Shown here: in pieces, positions 1 through 13,054 of the stretch | Layout of the letters: every line of letters starts with the position of its first letter | Position numbering within the stretch: position 1 is the first letter of the stretch | Assembly (NCBI GenBank): GCA_001466705.2 | Contig: LATX02000217.1 | Span: forward strand, 305,284-369,283 | Source of the DNA: Moniliophthora roreri | Lineage: Eukaryota > Basidiomycota > Agaricomycetes > Agaricales > Marasmiaceae | Direction of reading: 5' to 3' | DNA: 64,000 nucleotides | Position numbers and translations under genes: made by a program | Notes under the pieces: generated by a model | Told to the model about the DNA's origin: nothing | Database searches by the model: none | The model's input: only the letters and a program-made list of their open reading frames with translations

Positions 1-1389
1 GCCAAAGAGAACGTATATGAACACTCACTGAGAACACTGAGGATATCCTTGCCTTTCGTGAGCTGCTCACATACGGCCTGATCACCTTTCTCCAAAGCGC
101 GCTTTCTGTCCTCATATATCTTGGTAGACAAGTCCCACATGTAATACGACAGGTAGTGACCGCATCGCATATCGTCCCATGGAGAGTTTCTAGCGATCCA
201 ACGGCGGAAATCCGGTGTGCCTATTTTGTTGCAGATAGGGAGGAAGCGGCGTGCGAGGAGCAAAACGCGAGATATGAGGGGCCTGAGGATGGAATTAATG
301 AAGAATAAGATAAGGAGATACCCTTAGAGTGCTCAAAGACCTACATGATGTTCTTAATAGTGGCACTGTACGGATGTGCACCCTCCTCGTTGTCGAGGGC
401 GTCAAATGAGACGCCCAGACCCGATTGACCAATAAGCTCGAATGCTGTGCGAGATAGCCACGAAAGGATCTCAATCTAGAAATCATGTTAGTCATAAACA
501 GTTGGGCTGTATTGACAAGCACGAACTTCTTGAGTTCCATTTTCGACGCGTTTTGCGATAGTGTTTCGGAGCTACTAACAATGAGTCGTGGTGGGGATCT
601 GCATGCAAGATAACATACCTTTTGAGTGACATTGGTGAAGATGGGAACTGTTTCAAGCGTCAGACACTAGATGAAATCAAGAAAGACTCTAACCAACCCA
701 TTTCACGCATGTGTTCTGCCGTAAAGACGGGCATGAGACTACGTCTCTGCCTCTTGTGAACCATGAAGTCTGAATTTGATAGCACGCTCTCCCCGAAGAT
801 AAGTTTGTTCAAGCTGGACGTTTCAAATCGGAGATATGGGGAGGCATAAATGGTCACTACTTACAGGATGTGACCTGAGTCCAAACTCCAAATGGAAGCT
901 TCCTGACCAATTTACGCTGTAAGTCCCTCTTACTTCGGATTAACGGAATGCGTAGATGCCTGCCTTGACGAGAATATGTTGCATGGCCTTCGAGTCCCAT
1001 GTGTAAAGCATCTTGGTCTTCATGCGGATCAGTTTGGGACATCTAAAACAATAAGCAATGTACTCACCCCGAACCAACCGTCGTAAGCACAAGTTGGACC
1101 AACTGGAACATCGGGATAATTCAGGAACTAGCGCGAAAAGCAGAGAACACGATACCCACAACTTTCCATCATAGTATGGAAATCCCATCCGTACGGAGAG
1201 TAGACCTCCTCCAAGTGACCTACGCTTATCAAAACATAGGTCCAACTAATGCAGATCATGGAACACACCTTTCCACCAAGAAGTCTTCTTAGGGCCTGGA
1301 ATCTTGTGCAAGATCGGATCACCACGCCTTCGGAAGAGTAGCCAGGAGACGAACGTGATCGCCAACAAAGTGCTGACTGCTTGCAACAT
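1..1389 (-). CDS. Cytochrome P450, 5' half (runs off left edge)
   Basis: Haem-thiolate monooxygenase of the fungal microsomal type; substrate unknown. Seen on the minus strand from an ATG at 1387-1389: a membrane anchor (LQAVSTLLAITFVSWLLF), then the proline-rich hinge HKIPGPKKTSWWKG, then exon pieces reading TKMLYTWDSKAMQHILVK (about 960-1030), FGESVLSNSDFMVHKRQRRS with MPVFTAEHMREM (about 700-800), ETVPIFTNVTQK (about 600-650) and LSRTAFELIGQSGLG near 420-480. These are the N-terminal to helix-E segments of basidiomycete P450s in the correct order. The I-helix, ExxR and haem-binding Cys lie outside the window, so activity cannot be judged. At least seven introns; exon 1 is 1269-1389. Exon edges between 857 and 960 were not resolved. 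Single copy here, outside the amplified cassette. Confidence 0.8.
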
Positions 1390-2760
1390 GACCGACACTT
1401 GGAACGGGGGAAAAGGGCCCTCTGATAATAGATATCAGTTCTACCAGCAATATAAGCGTTTCGTTCGTCGCATTACACGACTGCGCATAAAGTTCGGATT
1501 AGTCCCGAGTAGTATCTTCTGACTTCCAGGTTCGCGCCTCTGCCGTGTTGCTGTACTCTTTATTGCTGAGGGTGCGAGTATCGGTGACCCACATACACCA
1601 CGGAACCACGTAAATAGGCCTGTAGAATACAACCGCCACTAGTTATTATCATCCGAATTTGTCCCAGGGCGCTTGACAGTGCAGGGTAGCATAAGGCTTA
1701 GAATAGGGTCGAGTGCATCGGAGCCTTAGTTCAGGCTTAGTCTCAAAAAGCGTCGTTCTGGCGTGCTCTCCAAATGGACCTCGTGACGGTGAGAAAAGTT
1801 CACAAGGTAAACCAGGTGACGATCAACCTCGGAGTGAAAGTAGATGACCGAACGTGCCCAAACCACGCAACTAAACAAACCAATTATCAGCGTGCCAATA
1901 TGAGACGAAAGAGATAAACGTACCAATGAGACCTGCTCCTTCAACGCTGATCGATCGCGCATCTTGATGATCGAAGAAGTGATGGCTGGGCGGTGTAACT
2001 CGCCTCCATATCTTTCGGGTTACGAGGCTACGATGCGATGTTCGGACCTTTGAATGACCGCAACCCTATGCCAGCCCATTCTTGAATATATCACCGTCAG
2101 TTGATCGGGAAGTCACGACACAGATGGACTCTTTGAAACATGATTATCCTGCTGTAGGAAGGTGGAGAAACTGGCGTTTAGACGGTAGCAACAGATACAA
2201 TAGAAGCCATGCTTACCTTGCGTGCCGAACTGTCTTTTGTAAAAGCCTTCCGAGTCTCAGAACATTTTTGGTTGCGATCCTGCATGACCGTATCAGCCCT
2301 TTGTATTCACCCCGTCACTATAGCGAATAATCAGTAGTTCTCTTATGGACGGGACAACCCACGGACGGCCAAATTGTCCTGATAACTGTGTAGCATCCCG
2401 AGCAACTGAATCCTCCTAAGAGTGTGTTAAGAGAAATATCACCTGCAACCCCTGCCCAACATAGTTCGGCGGTAACGGACGTATTCATGACCGATGGCGG
2501 TGAGGGTACCTACCAATTTGGTCCGCGGAACTGCGGGTGACAGTGTCACATTCTCGTGATATTTGTCACATTTCCCATCTCACTTCAACCGTTGACCATG
2601 ACATCCCGCTGCCTGCGTTTTCCTGTGCTGCTGAATATTCAGAGATGAATGGTCTGCTGAGAGCGCTTCTCATTTCCGCTATACGTGGGTCCGCGGACTC
2701 TTTATGAATGAACATGCTTCTGTCGCACACCGGAATACAACACATCCCGCTCTACAGGAC
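1390..2760. other. Intergenic stretch, no supported gene
   Basis: Between the P450 start and the dehydrogenase promoter. Short open frames exist on both strands, but none has a recognisable domain or a convincing splice chain. It probably holds both upstream regions of the two divergently transcribed genes. Confidence 0.5.
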
Positions 2761-2761
2761 G

Positions 2762-2768
2762 TATAAAA
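2762..2768 (+). promoter_or_regulatory. TATA box of the SDR gene
   Basis: TATAAAA lies 54 bp before the ATG of the dehydrogenase, a normal spacing for a fungal core promoter with a short 5' leader. Confidence 0.7.
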
Positions 2769-2821
2769 GGGGTCCAGGATGAAGGACACAGCAACCCAAA
2801 ACATCTACTCTCATCATCATC

Positions 2822-4215
2822 ATGACCAAGAACTCTCAGCCATCTATGCTCTCCCAGTGGTTTCCTCCCAAGCCCAAGTGGTGGCAGAAGGACATTCCAG
2901 ATCTCACTGGAAAAGTCACGATTGTCACTGGTGCGTCACTTGTATGGCATGCAGAACCTCTGACCAATCCTCAATTGCAGGCGCTAAGACTGGCGTTGGA
3001 CGAGAAACCGTCAAAGTGAGTTGACCTGGATTTCAAACTTTACATGATTAACTAACAACGTCTCAGGCTCTCCTACAACACAATGCCAAAGTCTATTTCG
3101 CTGCTCGTGGAAAGAAGCAATCCGAAGAAGTCATTGAAGAGTTACAGAAAGTCACGGGAAAGCGTGCCATTTTCCTCGAGCTGGATCTGGCCAACCTCAA
3201 GAGCATCCGGAAAGCAGCGGAAGAATTCCTGAGGTGAACACGCTCTCTTGCCCCTGTTTTTTACGATTTCTAATATACAGCGACCTTTTAGCAAAGAATC
3301 TGAACTTCATGTCCTGTTCAACAACGCGTGGGTACCTTTGCCATCTCTTCCCATGACACAGCAAACTAACACTCGGGCGAAGTGGAATAATGTGGCCTTC
3401 AATTGATATGTTAACCGATGATGGATATGATGCTCAGTGGGGTGTACATGTTGTCGGTGAGCATCTCCCTCTCTGACTTATGCACACCGAAGGCTAATAC
3501 GGTGAACGACAGGCAACCACTACTGGACAACACTTCTCGTACCTGCACTCACCGCCGGCGCCAGAACATCCTCAGACGGTAAAGCTCGAGTTGTCAACAC
3601 CGCTTCGTCCGCTGCATATCTCGATGTCATCCATTGGGATACTTTCGTTCCCGGACCAGCTAGAACCAAGTTCGGGACGCAGGGCCTGTACAACCAAAGT
3701 AAATTCGTATGTCTACTCAACTTTTCCATCCCGAATATCCGCTAATGCTACCGGTGTGTTAGGGTCAGGTCGTGTGGACACGCGAACTAGCCAAGCGATA
3801 TGACAATCAGAACATTATTGCTGTTGCGTGCAACCCCGGAAACCTACAGACTGATCTCCAGAGACATGTTGGAGGTGTTGCGAAGTTTTTCCTCGTAAGT
3901 CTTCCTCCTCTTCTTTTTCTTTCAGTTCACCGACATTGGCTACGCAGAACATGATCCTCCATCCCGTCGATCCATATGGCCCTTTGACTCAGTTATACGC
4001 TGGTACATCTCCGGAAGTTTTGCAGAAGCCAAATGGTGCTGTAAGTACCTCATTCTACACACCGCCCTGTAATGATACGACTGACTCAAACGGCATAGTT
4101 CTACATTCCCTGGGCTAGAGAGGGACCAACTCCCCCAAAGGCTATTGATGATCAGCTTGGGAAGGATCTCTGGGCTTACCTCGAGAAGGAGATTGAGGAG
4201 AAGACTAGGGCATGA
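2822..4215 (+). CDS. Short-chain dehydrogenase/reductase (retinol-dehydrogenase-like), 9 exons
   Basis: NAD(P)-dependent oxidoreductase of the classical SDR fold. My splice model joins nine exons (2822-2930, 2981-3015, 3067-3233, 3292-3327, 3383-3456, 3513-3706, 3763-3894, 3948-4040, 4099-4215), giving 957 nt and 318 residues with every junction in frame. Visible motifs: the glycine-rich cofactor loop TGAKTGVG, formed across the first intron at about residues 36-43; the LFNNAG motif; the catalytic Ser in VVNTASSAAYL; YNQSK (YxxxK active site); and CNPGNLQT after the active site. There is no signal peptide, though WFPPKPKWW near the N-terminus is typical of fungal members of this subgroup. Substrate is not predictable. 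It lies divergently from the P450, about 1.4 kb apart, so co-regulation is possible but unproven. It appears intact and single copy. Confidence 0.88.
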
Positions 4216-5678
4216 GCGTAACCCAGCCGGCGTATTTCACTATGACCCCGACGACTTAACTTATACGCTACGATTTTCATTCTGATTCTGTCTGTATGTC
4301 CAGTATGATAGCTGTGCATGTATTCTAATCCTATTGTATTGTACCTTTGCTGTCTCGATGTCTGGCGGCTGAGTTTGAACACAATAAGGTGATTCGACTT
4401 GACTTATGGGTGGTATTGGTTCAGGTACTGTATACCTTTTTAAGGTATCTACGCCCTCGTAGTCTTCTTGATGCTCATTCAAGAGATGCATGTGTTGTTT
4501 TTGAAAACCAACGAGACTGAATCTTGAATCTGGGCGCAAATCCAGCATGAACGTATGTCCGGCAAGCGAAATTCGAACTTAACGTGGCCCTCAGAACTGC
4601 AGTTGGCCCATGTCTCTTTTGTCAATTCATATCTACTGAGAGACAAAGGTGGGATGAATTCTTCGCCCGAAAGCACCATTTGAAACACGGAGATAGTCTT
4701 ATGCTAATGACTGCTCGGTACTGAGAGAGGCTCGGGACCTCGGGTACTGCTTTTTGCTCGGGACTCACTGATTTCGAGCAGCAAGAGCACACATGTCCAT
4801 CGGCGTCGAGCGAGAACTGCAAAGTCGGAACCGGAGTGTTGAACACGATCCCAGCCTGTGTCCCATCACCGCTGATGACCCAAGAGACGGCAAGACTACA
4901 AAGGTATCTCGACCTGACAGTCAGTCCGAGGAAATGAACGTTTTACAGTGGATCTAGACTCTTATAATCGCGTCGAGGCTTGGTAGCCCCGACAGTCAAG
5001 AATCATGATAGACCAACAGTCGGACTGCGGGGCTGCTGAGCGGACAATGCGAACTTGGAACATGATCCATTTCCTTCGTCGTGCGTTGACAGTAAATCTC
5101 CAGAGGGCTACTCGAGTTGAGAGATATTTGGTATGGAAGAACTGCAAGCGTCAAGTTGGGGAGCCGGGCTCCGAGGATAGCGAGCCGTGGGAAGGCTCGG
5201 GTCTCACCAATCTTATCTCCACTCCGAACCTTTTGTCTTCGGTCCACCATGAGATTTTCGCAGCGTGGCCGTCGAAACGGTCCTTCGTGTAAGTCCTATT
5301 ATCTGTGATATCCATTGGGTTTTGACAGCGATAACTGCGTATCGTAGTAGTCTAGACTTCACAAACCAGTGACTAACATCTCGTCTCATCGCCCTCCGCG
5401 AACCAATTTGCATTTCGCCAACCCTGAAAGCTAGACCAGGCGCCGAATTCGTGGTCAGCGGTAGCCCCGACTCCCATTCAGTCGCTGACGACACAAGCTG
5501 GGGCTTCGACCATCATTCCTCTACCGCGGGACGAGAGACATGGAAATCTCTGCCAAGCTGACGATGGCGCTTATGATTTGCCTGGATATAAAAGGACGGT
5601 CGAGTCCTCAGCATTCTTCACTGGCTTCACTGGTCTTCGTTTCATCGTTCTCCTTCAAAGACATTCACCTCGACAACG
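4216..5678. other. Intergenic; left boundary of the amplified cassette
   Basis: 4216-4960 holds no supported gene. From about 5000 the sequence recurs, diverged, upstream of the other FAD-oxidase copies (about 23770-23900, 26670-27311 and, inverted, 63223-63720), so the cassette begins here. Confidence 0.6.
5587..5593 (+). promoter_or_regulatory. TATA box of FAD oxidase copy 1
   Basis: TATAAAA 86 bp before the ATG. The same box in the same context is at 27220-27226 for copy 2; the copy 3 equivalent (TATAAAG, minus strand) is at 63308-63314. Confidence 0.65.
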
Positions 5679-7307
5679 ATGAAAGCGATCCTCCTATCTT
5701 CGGTCCTCTTCGGTGCAACTGCCAATGCTGCTACTCTTGCTGCTAAGAGGGCTGCTGCCTGCGTGAGTATTCTCGCGCTACTTTTGAATTAGAAACTCAT
5801 ATATCTCTCTCTAGTGCGATACTTTGCAGCAACAGCTCCCAGGCAAGGTCTTCCTCCCAAATTCGCCCGAGTACCAAGAGCAGCAATCATCTTACTACTC
5901 TGCACTGGCTTCCCAGCACAGCCCTGCTTGCAGAGTCACCCCAACAAGTGCCCAGGATGTGTCTACAACTCTGCAGACACTCAAAGCCGGTGAATGTCAG
6001 TTTGCAGTTCGTTCTGGTGGACACATGCAGTACAGCAATTCGAACAACATCGATACTCCTGGGATTACCATCGACATGGTCGGGATGAACGCGCTCAATA
6101 TCTCAGCTGATAAGAAGGTGATCGGGGTCGGTCCTGGTAACCGATGGGGAGCCGTTTACGACGCTCTCGCTCCAGATGACCTTATCATTGTCGGTGGTCG
6201 GTCTAACACTGTTGGTGTTGGCGGCTATCTGCTCGGAGGTTGGTATTCTGTTCGGTTCGAAGGCTGTTTTGGCATGCTGATGTCTCCTCTCGCAGGCGGT
6301 ATCTCCCACTTGAATTCTCAGCACGGTTTCGCTGCCCAGAATATTGTCAACTACGAGATTGTTCTCGCTGACGGATCTATTGCCAACGTCAACGACACCA
6401 ATCCCGACCTTCACACTGCTCTCCAAGCCGGAAGTACCAACTTTGGTATCGTCACTCGTTACGACCTCGCTACTTACCCTCGGCAGGGTATGTGGGGCGG
6501 TCTCCGAAGCTACGACATTTCTGAGGCTCGAAACTTGTTTGAGGCTACGATGACATTCATGGATGCTCAAGTTGACGATCCGGTTGCTGGGGGTCTCATC
6601 ATCAGCATGACCAACGAGACGATGTCTGCAACGATGGCATACTGGAACGGCGAAGGTCCCCAGTCGAATGCTTTCGATGAGATCAACGCTATTCCTGCTA
6701 CCGTCGATCTCGTTACCCCCCACACCACCCAGCAAGAGCTTTCGGGCCTTGTTGATGACGCATTCCCTGGAGGCCGACGTGCCTTGACCAACATGCTCGG
6801 ATTCAAGGCTGATGTTCAATTCGCCCTGGATCTTAACGCAAAAGCACACGAACTGTTTGCACCTTTCGAGAACGAGGACATCTTCTGGGCATCCACGTTC
6901 CAGCCATTCGGAAAGGCCATCATTCGTGCTATTGCTGCCAAGCCTCAATTCCAAGGTCTCGAGGCCAATGTTGATGACCACATATTTAGTGAGTAGTATT
7001 GTTTCCTTTTTCCATTCGTTGTACTGACTCGTCTCTCCTAGTCTTCGGAATTGGTGCCTACTACGATGACGCTGCTCTCGATGGACCTCTTGACCAATGG
7101 ATCCGGGATCTCGTTGCCTGGGGTACTGCCGAGTCCAAGGCCAGAGGTCTGGAGGCACCTTGGCTGTACTTGAACTACGCACTTCCTTGGCAACCAGTTT
7201 ACGAATCGTTCGGTGCTGGCAACCACCAGAAGATGAAGGACCTGAAGAACCAATACGATCCGGAGAATGTCTTTGGACGTCTGTGGCCCGGAGGTTTCAA
7301 GCTCTAA
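5679..7307 (+). CDS. Secreted FAD-linked oxidase (berberine-bridge-enzyme-like), copy 1, intact
   Basis: Flavoprotein oxidase of the PCMH/BBE family, which oxidises sugars, alcohols or alkaloid-like substrates with O2. Exons 5679-5762, 5815-6238, 6296-6988 and 7042-7307 give 1467 nt and 488 residues. A signal peptide (KAILLSSVLFGATANA) predicts secretion. The FAD domain has VRSGGHMQYS, whose His is the usual covalent FAD attachment site, then VGVGGYLLGGGISHL. The Cys used for a second covalent link in bicovalent members is absent there, so I infer one covalent bond. The C-terminal BBE domain ends YDPENVFGRLWPGGFKL. Intron 2 (6239-6295) is 57 nt, in frame and stop-free, so an unspliced message still reads through with 19 extra residues. 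It is followed by a DUF6535 gene on the same strand. Best-preserved of the oxidase copies. Confidence 0.92.
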
Positions 7308-8383
7308 GATATAGTTATCCCTTTATACCTGGTATTATTATGGGTTAGTATAATGCGAAGCTACCTATTGGTACGTATTGTATATTCAATAAAAATTCTT
7401 AATCGTGCTTCGTTCTGGTGTTATATATCGAGCTTGTTAATGTCGCACAGTGCGGAGGAGCAAAGTGTACAACTCCAGTCTGGACGAGTAGTCATGCTGT
7501 GGCCTGGTATTTATGGGCAGGGAAGACGGAACCCATGCTCCGCTGAGACTGTCCGGTTCAGCTGGTGGGCATGGGTTCGCTGCAGAGCTCACACGTTCAC
7601 GTCTTGTCCTTGACATCCGAGACGCAGAAACCTCGAAGCATCGAGTGAAGAACGAAAACTTGCAGAGCCTTGATACCAGTCTTCTTCCATACCGCCTTAT
7701 CAAAATGTTTTCGATGTGCTATGTCGCGAGCGTGGTTTCGACGGAAAAAAAAAATGGTATGATTCGTGAATACAGTCTTTACAGTGGTTCCTTCCTGTAC
7801 ATAATGACAAAAATGTTTTTGAAAAAAAGACGTGAGTACTATCACCTTTATATTATCCTCTGCTGTCTGGACTGCTGTCTGTCCAATCTCTTGTTTCGGA
7901 AGAGATTTCCTTTTTGGAACAGTTGCCGCGGCGAAAAGAATTGACACACCGCTGTAATCATCTTATACGCACCACCATCCTCTCAAAGAAGCGTGTTCGT
8001 TCCACTGTCGAAGTCCAGCAGAATTTGGTGTACATGAAGAGTTAACCGACAGCCAATGACAGCACGACTTCAACCCACCCAAAACTCACCAAACTCTCGT
8101 GCAGGCTGTCAATCGTTGTCATCATGCATCAAGCACGAGGAACCCTCTTTCAAACTGCTTCATCCACCAGATCCTTGCAATGTCTTCTGGGTACCTGGTA
8201 CGCTGGCTACTATTATGTTAAGTACATAATATACTGAACTCTGTTTTTTTTTTTTTTCTGAATTTAGACTGCGAGTTGTTCTTCGTCTCCACGTACAAGC
8301 ATTGCTGGGAGATTGCAAAGTCCGGTGTGTTTCGGCTGATGCTACTAGGAATACTTGTAATACTCAATTACTACTAGGAATCT
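7308..8383. other. Oxidase-DUF6535 spacer, copy 1
   Basis: Non-coding spacer shared with 28952-29975 and, inverted and split by transposons, with about 47400-47685 plus 60300-60711. It contains a short A run (7744-7753) and a T run (8245-8257). No supported gene. Confidence 0.6.
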
Positions 8384-11308
8384 ATGGACCCTACTCAAGT
8401 ATGACATAGTACCCTCCTTCGTAATGAAGACTCACAGTCAATTCCATACAGATTCCATTGCCACCTTCCGAAGCTGGATCGGTTCGAGAAAATGAGGTTT
8501 GAGATACAATCATCTCCTTGAATGTTGTTACTGAGGCTGACTTGGATCTCCAGTCTACGAATACCACGGAATTTACTTCGTCCTCGATTTGGTGGGAGGA
8601 CTTTCAGAGAGCGAGGGAGGAGTTTTTGCAAGAGGTTGCTGAGCACGATGTACGGAATATCATCCTTGCCCTTCCAAATACAGACACTGAATGCCTCCCC
8701 ATTAGCCATATATCCCAAACCCTCGCCCGAAGCCGACAAAGCCGACAGAAAACGTAGATGAAGAAAAGAAACCGACACGGACAGAGTCATGGGAGAGGAT
8801 GTTGAAAGAAGTTTCGAGACATGATGAGGACATGGTCAAGGGTTGGCGAGATGATATCGACACCCTCCTAGTTTTCGTATGTTCCCCTTGATCTCTATCT
8901 TGTCGCCTAATAACGATACACCTCTAGGCTGGTCTCTTCTCTGCTGTCGTAACAGCATTCGTGATCGAATCATACCAATGGCTGGTAGAAGATCCCGCAG
9001 ACACCACAGTTACGCTCCTCACCCATTTGATCGCAGTACAGGTCAACGGTTCACAAGCTACCCCCTTCGAGCCCACCCAATTCAAAGCAGACGCATCGTC
9101 AATCCGCATCAATGTATTTTGGTTCCTCAGCCTCATCCTCAGTCTCACGTCTGCACTGTTCGGCCTATTGTGCAAGCAGTGGGTACGAGAGCACCAACGA
9201 GATACGACAACACGAACACCAGGCGAAGCTCTAGCACTCCGTCAGCTTCGCCGAGACAGTTTCGAAAAGTGGGGAGTGTCGTCATTCCTGTCAGCGTTGC
9301 CTATCCTTCTCGAGGTCGCTCTGCTATTCTTCTTTGTCGGCGTGTTGGATCTACTGTGGAACCGGCATCGTGTTCCATTTGCTGTTTGCTTTGTTGCAAT
9401 CTCGTTCAGTGCGGGATTGTATTTCCTCACCACATTATTACCCACCCTGATGGTTCCGAGGAATCAGAGGAACAACATCCTTTGTGAAGGCTTCAACCAG
9501 CTTTCATACCAATTCATCTGTCCATATAAATCACCTCAGGCATGGTTGGTATACCGGCTCTCCAGGATAATCCTACAACCTCTACTCAAAGTTCCAGTTA
9601 TCTGGTATTTCTTCTACAAAAAAGCTCGAGGTTTATGGGATCACGTCATGTCGCCGGCACAGGATTGGTCTTCTTTTGACCTGAGGGTAGTCAGACAGTT
9701 TGACCAGCACGTCTTGCTACCTGGGGACTCTTTCACTCTGAAAGTGTATGAGCTGCGCGCTTTTGAATGGGCAGTCACGATGTTCCGTGATAGCCCTTCA
9801 ATGATCCCGCATCTTCAAAATGTCCTGGAAACAATCCCTCCTTCCGTGGCTGTGTCTGCTGTCTTGGGCAGGTGGGATCGTATGGTGTGGGATGCTGTCT
9901 CGATGGAAGATGTCGAGGATGCCCTCAGAAATCCATATTCACCCTTTTGGGAACCTACCATTCGACGTCCTGTCCTTCAACAACGTGAGGGGATCAACTT
10001 GTTGTTCCACCAGCAGTATTGGGTGAATATGGCCGCAAGTCCCTCCCTAGGTGGTTATGACCTCGACCAGCTCATTGGTTCAATGAAACTCGCAGATCTA
10101 CAGCATTCCACTGGCCTCCGTTTCGTCATCCCGTTCTCCGTAGTCGACGCACTGTGGTCACATGAAGACCCAATCCTTCGTGCGAAGAGTCTCACACTAC
10201 TCTCACTCTTTGAGGAATCTTGGAAACCATGCCCTGGGTATGATGAGGAACGCCATAATCTCGAGCAACGGGTTTTCATGCGAGCTCTTGCAGATCATAT
10301 CAACCACAAAGATCGTGTTTCGGCATTGTTGACGAGTAAACGTGGACAGGCATTCATTCGTTTCATTCACAACGAGGCCGTCGCGCGACGATTTGTCTCT
10401 AGCTCCCTTTTTGATCCCTACGGTTTGAGGGGCATATGGTCTCAAGCAATCAAAAAGGCACAAGAAGTTGGGAGCCTGCCCTCCGACTACTTTGCACCGG
10501 TTCCTGGCCGCTGGAAACCTCTGCCAACATTACCAAACCTAGATCCTATCCGATACTCTGTGGAGACCCAACGGGATAGCCAGGTCGATAACAGTGAGGT
10601 ATTGAGTATCATGACTTCGAACGAACATGGGGATGCTATTGGAGCCAATCCGCCGGAAGGTCTCATTCGTCGTTTACACAACTTTGGTCCATGGCTTGTG
10701 GCCCATCGTTGGCTATCCTTCTTTTCGGGAAGCGAAAAAGCCACCCATAACGATGTCAATGACAACGCTATCCTAGGGGGTCGTATTGCTGATTCACCGG
10801 TCGAGATGATCGAGATCGCAAGTCGTGAGTCTGGAGAAGGCCATGAGGGTAACGCGCAGCATCTTGGGAGGGACGATAACATGAAGGATTCAGGTCCACG
10901 CCAGCGAACCGATACTGGTATACTTGGCACTTCGAGTGGACAGGGTGACGAAGTTGCGGATATTGGTGGTGACAGTCATGGCCCTCGTAGGTAAGTCGTT
11001 GGTTTCAACCAGGATGTTCGGGTAGACTGATGCCACGATGTCAGACAAGGATCTAGAGCGGATGCTATGGGGCAGCCAACGCACGATCAGGAAGACATGA
11101 ATGAGGATAACGCGCATAGGCTTGGAAGTGATACCGGTACGCTTGGCGACCGTGACGAAGTTGAGGTCCATGGCGATCATAGCTACAGACTTCAGAGGCA
11201 AGTCTCTACGTCTTTTTCGCTGCTGGGATGTTTGTAGACTGATGCCATGATTCCAGCTTCGGGCGACAAGTATCTGGCAGTTCAAATCATCGGGAACATG
11301 CTAAATAG
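8384..11308 (+). pseudogene. DUF6535 membrane protein, copy 1, with early stop
   Basis: Member of the large agaricomycete DUF6535 family; function unknown. Exons modelled from the intact copies: 8384-8398, 8452-8649, 8706-8876, 8928-10990, 11045-11197, 11257-11308. The domain is clear: GWRDDIDTLLVF joined by splicing to AGLFSAVVTAFVIESYQWL, then hydrophobic segments INVFWFLSLILSLTSALFGL, LPILLEVALLFFFVGVLDL and a third ending FLTTLLPTLM. These fit a protein anchored in a membrane with a long C-terminal tail. In exon 2 codon 8500-8502 is TGA where copies 2 to 4 have CGA (Arg), which truncates the model after about 21 residues. Translation could only resume at a Met in exon 3, just before the DUF6535 core. 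The intron after exon 5 starts GC. I call it a probable pseudogene, though an N-terminally shortened protein is possible. Confidence 0.75.
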
Positions 11309-12341
11309 TGATTCGAAATGACGACCAAGGTCTAAAGTAGTATACTGTACGGAAACGGTGTCGTACGTTAGTATAACAGTCAAGCGGATTTGTTTAAGCA
11401 GACTTATCTAGGCATCTATGAATGTATCCAATCATATTGTAGGTTACGCTCCTTTACGCGCTATCTTCATAGCTATCGAGAGTCAGATCTCTGGTGCCAA
11501 TTCGGACCTGCGAATTTGCATGGAATTCGAAACGTGAGTATCCCTTCTGCACTAACGATGGAGGTGAAGACAATTCGGCGTCAAGCGCCAAACGAGCACT
11601 TTTCGTGATATTGATGTGTAAGTAACGCTTTTCATCCAACCACCATGTCGAAAACTCTTAGGCGTTCCTTTGCCTCTCCTTCCTCCCAAACACCTCTAGA
11701 ATATTCAACTATTGGCGACTTTAATCTTCTTTGGATGTTTGTAAGGGTTTCTGACTTATTTTATCACAGATGCGGCGGTGATCAATGCACTTGAGCTAGC
11801 GGCAAGTACCCTTTTCCTCTGCATTTGGAGCTCATCGACATCTTTTTAGTCGTTTCTCGTATTCTGCCCGCACTGGTCCACCGTCAAAGTATCCCTTGGC
11901 GTCTTGGCTGGTTTTCAGAGTTCGGATATGCGAAGCAGGAAATGGTTCTGTTGATTGAAGGGAATAGGTGCGGAAGTCATACATTTCCAGCTTCATGTTC
12001 AAGACTGATTTTACTTATGACTCAGGAGCCACCGGAACGCACATGTACAATCACATCGGCAGGGTATGATTATCCCCATGATGAACATCCTCTCCCCCTC
12101 GCCAAAACCGTCGCATACCTACCTTCCCAACATTTTGGGCAGCTTTTTTCTACCACATTACATCCAGCGTCTCCCTGCCTTCACAGCCAGAAGTGATTCA
12201 TTTGTACTCAGGGCGCGGCCCAATGTAATATACAAACAGGGAAGCTGTACATAACTGTGGTTTACTCTAAAATCACACCTGTTCTGTCCTTACACGAAGA
12301 GGAGATTGATTAGGCACTTGGGAGAGAAAAATGTCAAGAAA
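11309..12341. other. DUF6535 3' flank, no supported gene
   Basis: Recurs at about 32770-34060. Short spliced-looking frames exist in both copies, but the two copies are out of frame with each other, so I do not support a gene here. Confidence 0.45.
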
Positions 12342-13054
12342 TTAGTGACTTGCCTGGCATCCGATCATCCATGCACGACCAATTCTATCTCGCTCTGAGT
12401 GCGTCCCTTGGAACTCGGTAGCATATCGTGAGCGCCAGCGCCACCAACCTTTCGCTACCTGAATTCTTTGCCCTTTTCCCTTTAGCGAATCTGCACGCTC
12501 AACCCTGTACTTCTCACTCATCCAAGCGAGTTCATTCCGGCTAATAATCCGACAAATGGTGACCGACCGTATCGTATAACAGAATATCACAGGGAGTGTA
12601 TTCTTCACCGTCATGAACATCAGGCTGGAGGATACCGAGGTACCAAACATGATATGTCCTACCGCAAGTCCTGACACGACGGAGGAGTCAAGTAAAAGAG
12701 CTCATCGCGTTGGATACCGTTCTAGCACCGCTCTGTAGACCTCGGAATGTCAGTTCTTGCGTGCTATTCCTAGACAGGGACGAGAGGCAGGGCATGCACT
12801 TTGACTAATACCCTTTGAACTCATCAGAAACGAAACCACGCCGATAGGGTGGATTATCCAGGGAAGTAACACCTGGAGCAAGGGTAAGTGCGCACTATCG
12901 CGATCCCAGCTTAAAGTTGTCCGCCAGCCAAGGTGCAGGCTCACATGGAATACGTTCGCAACTGCTCCTAGGGCAACAACATATTCAATAAGATGTATGA
13001 GCCACCGGTGTCTGGGCTGACGAATCAGAGGTGCTAGGTCCAGGAGGTTTGAAG

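Noticed and set aside
2779..3024. Upstream frame with a His run before the SDR gene
   Set aside because: Overlaps the SDR exon 1 in another frame; the SDR frame has the cofactor motif and consistent splicing.
6103..7182. Long open frame (359 aa) antisense to FAD oxidase copy 1, with equivalents opposite copies 2 and 3
   Set aside because: It mirrors codon bias of the real gene, runs across two real introns and encodes no recognisable domain.
11390..12254. Possible small spliced gene after DUF6535 copies 1 and 3
   Set aside because: The two copies are out of frame with each other and no domain is recognisable.
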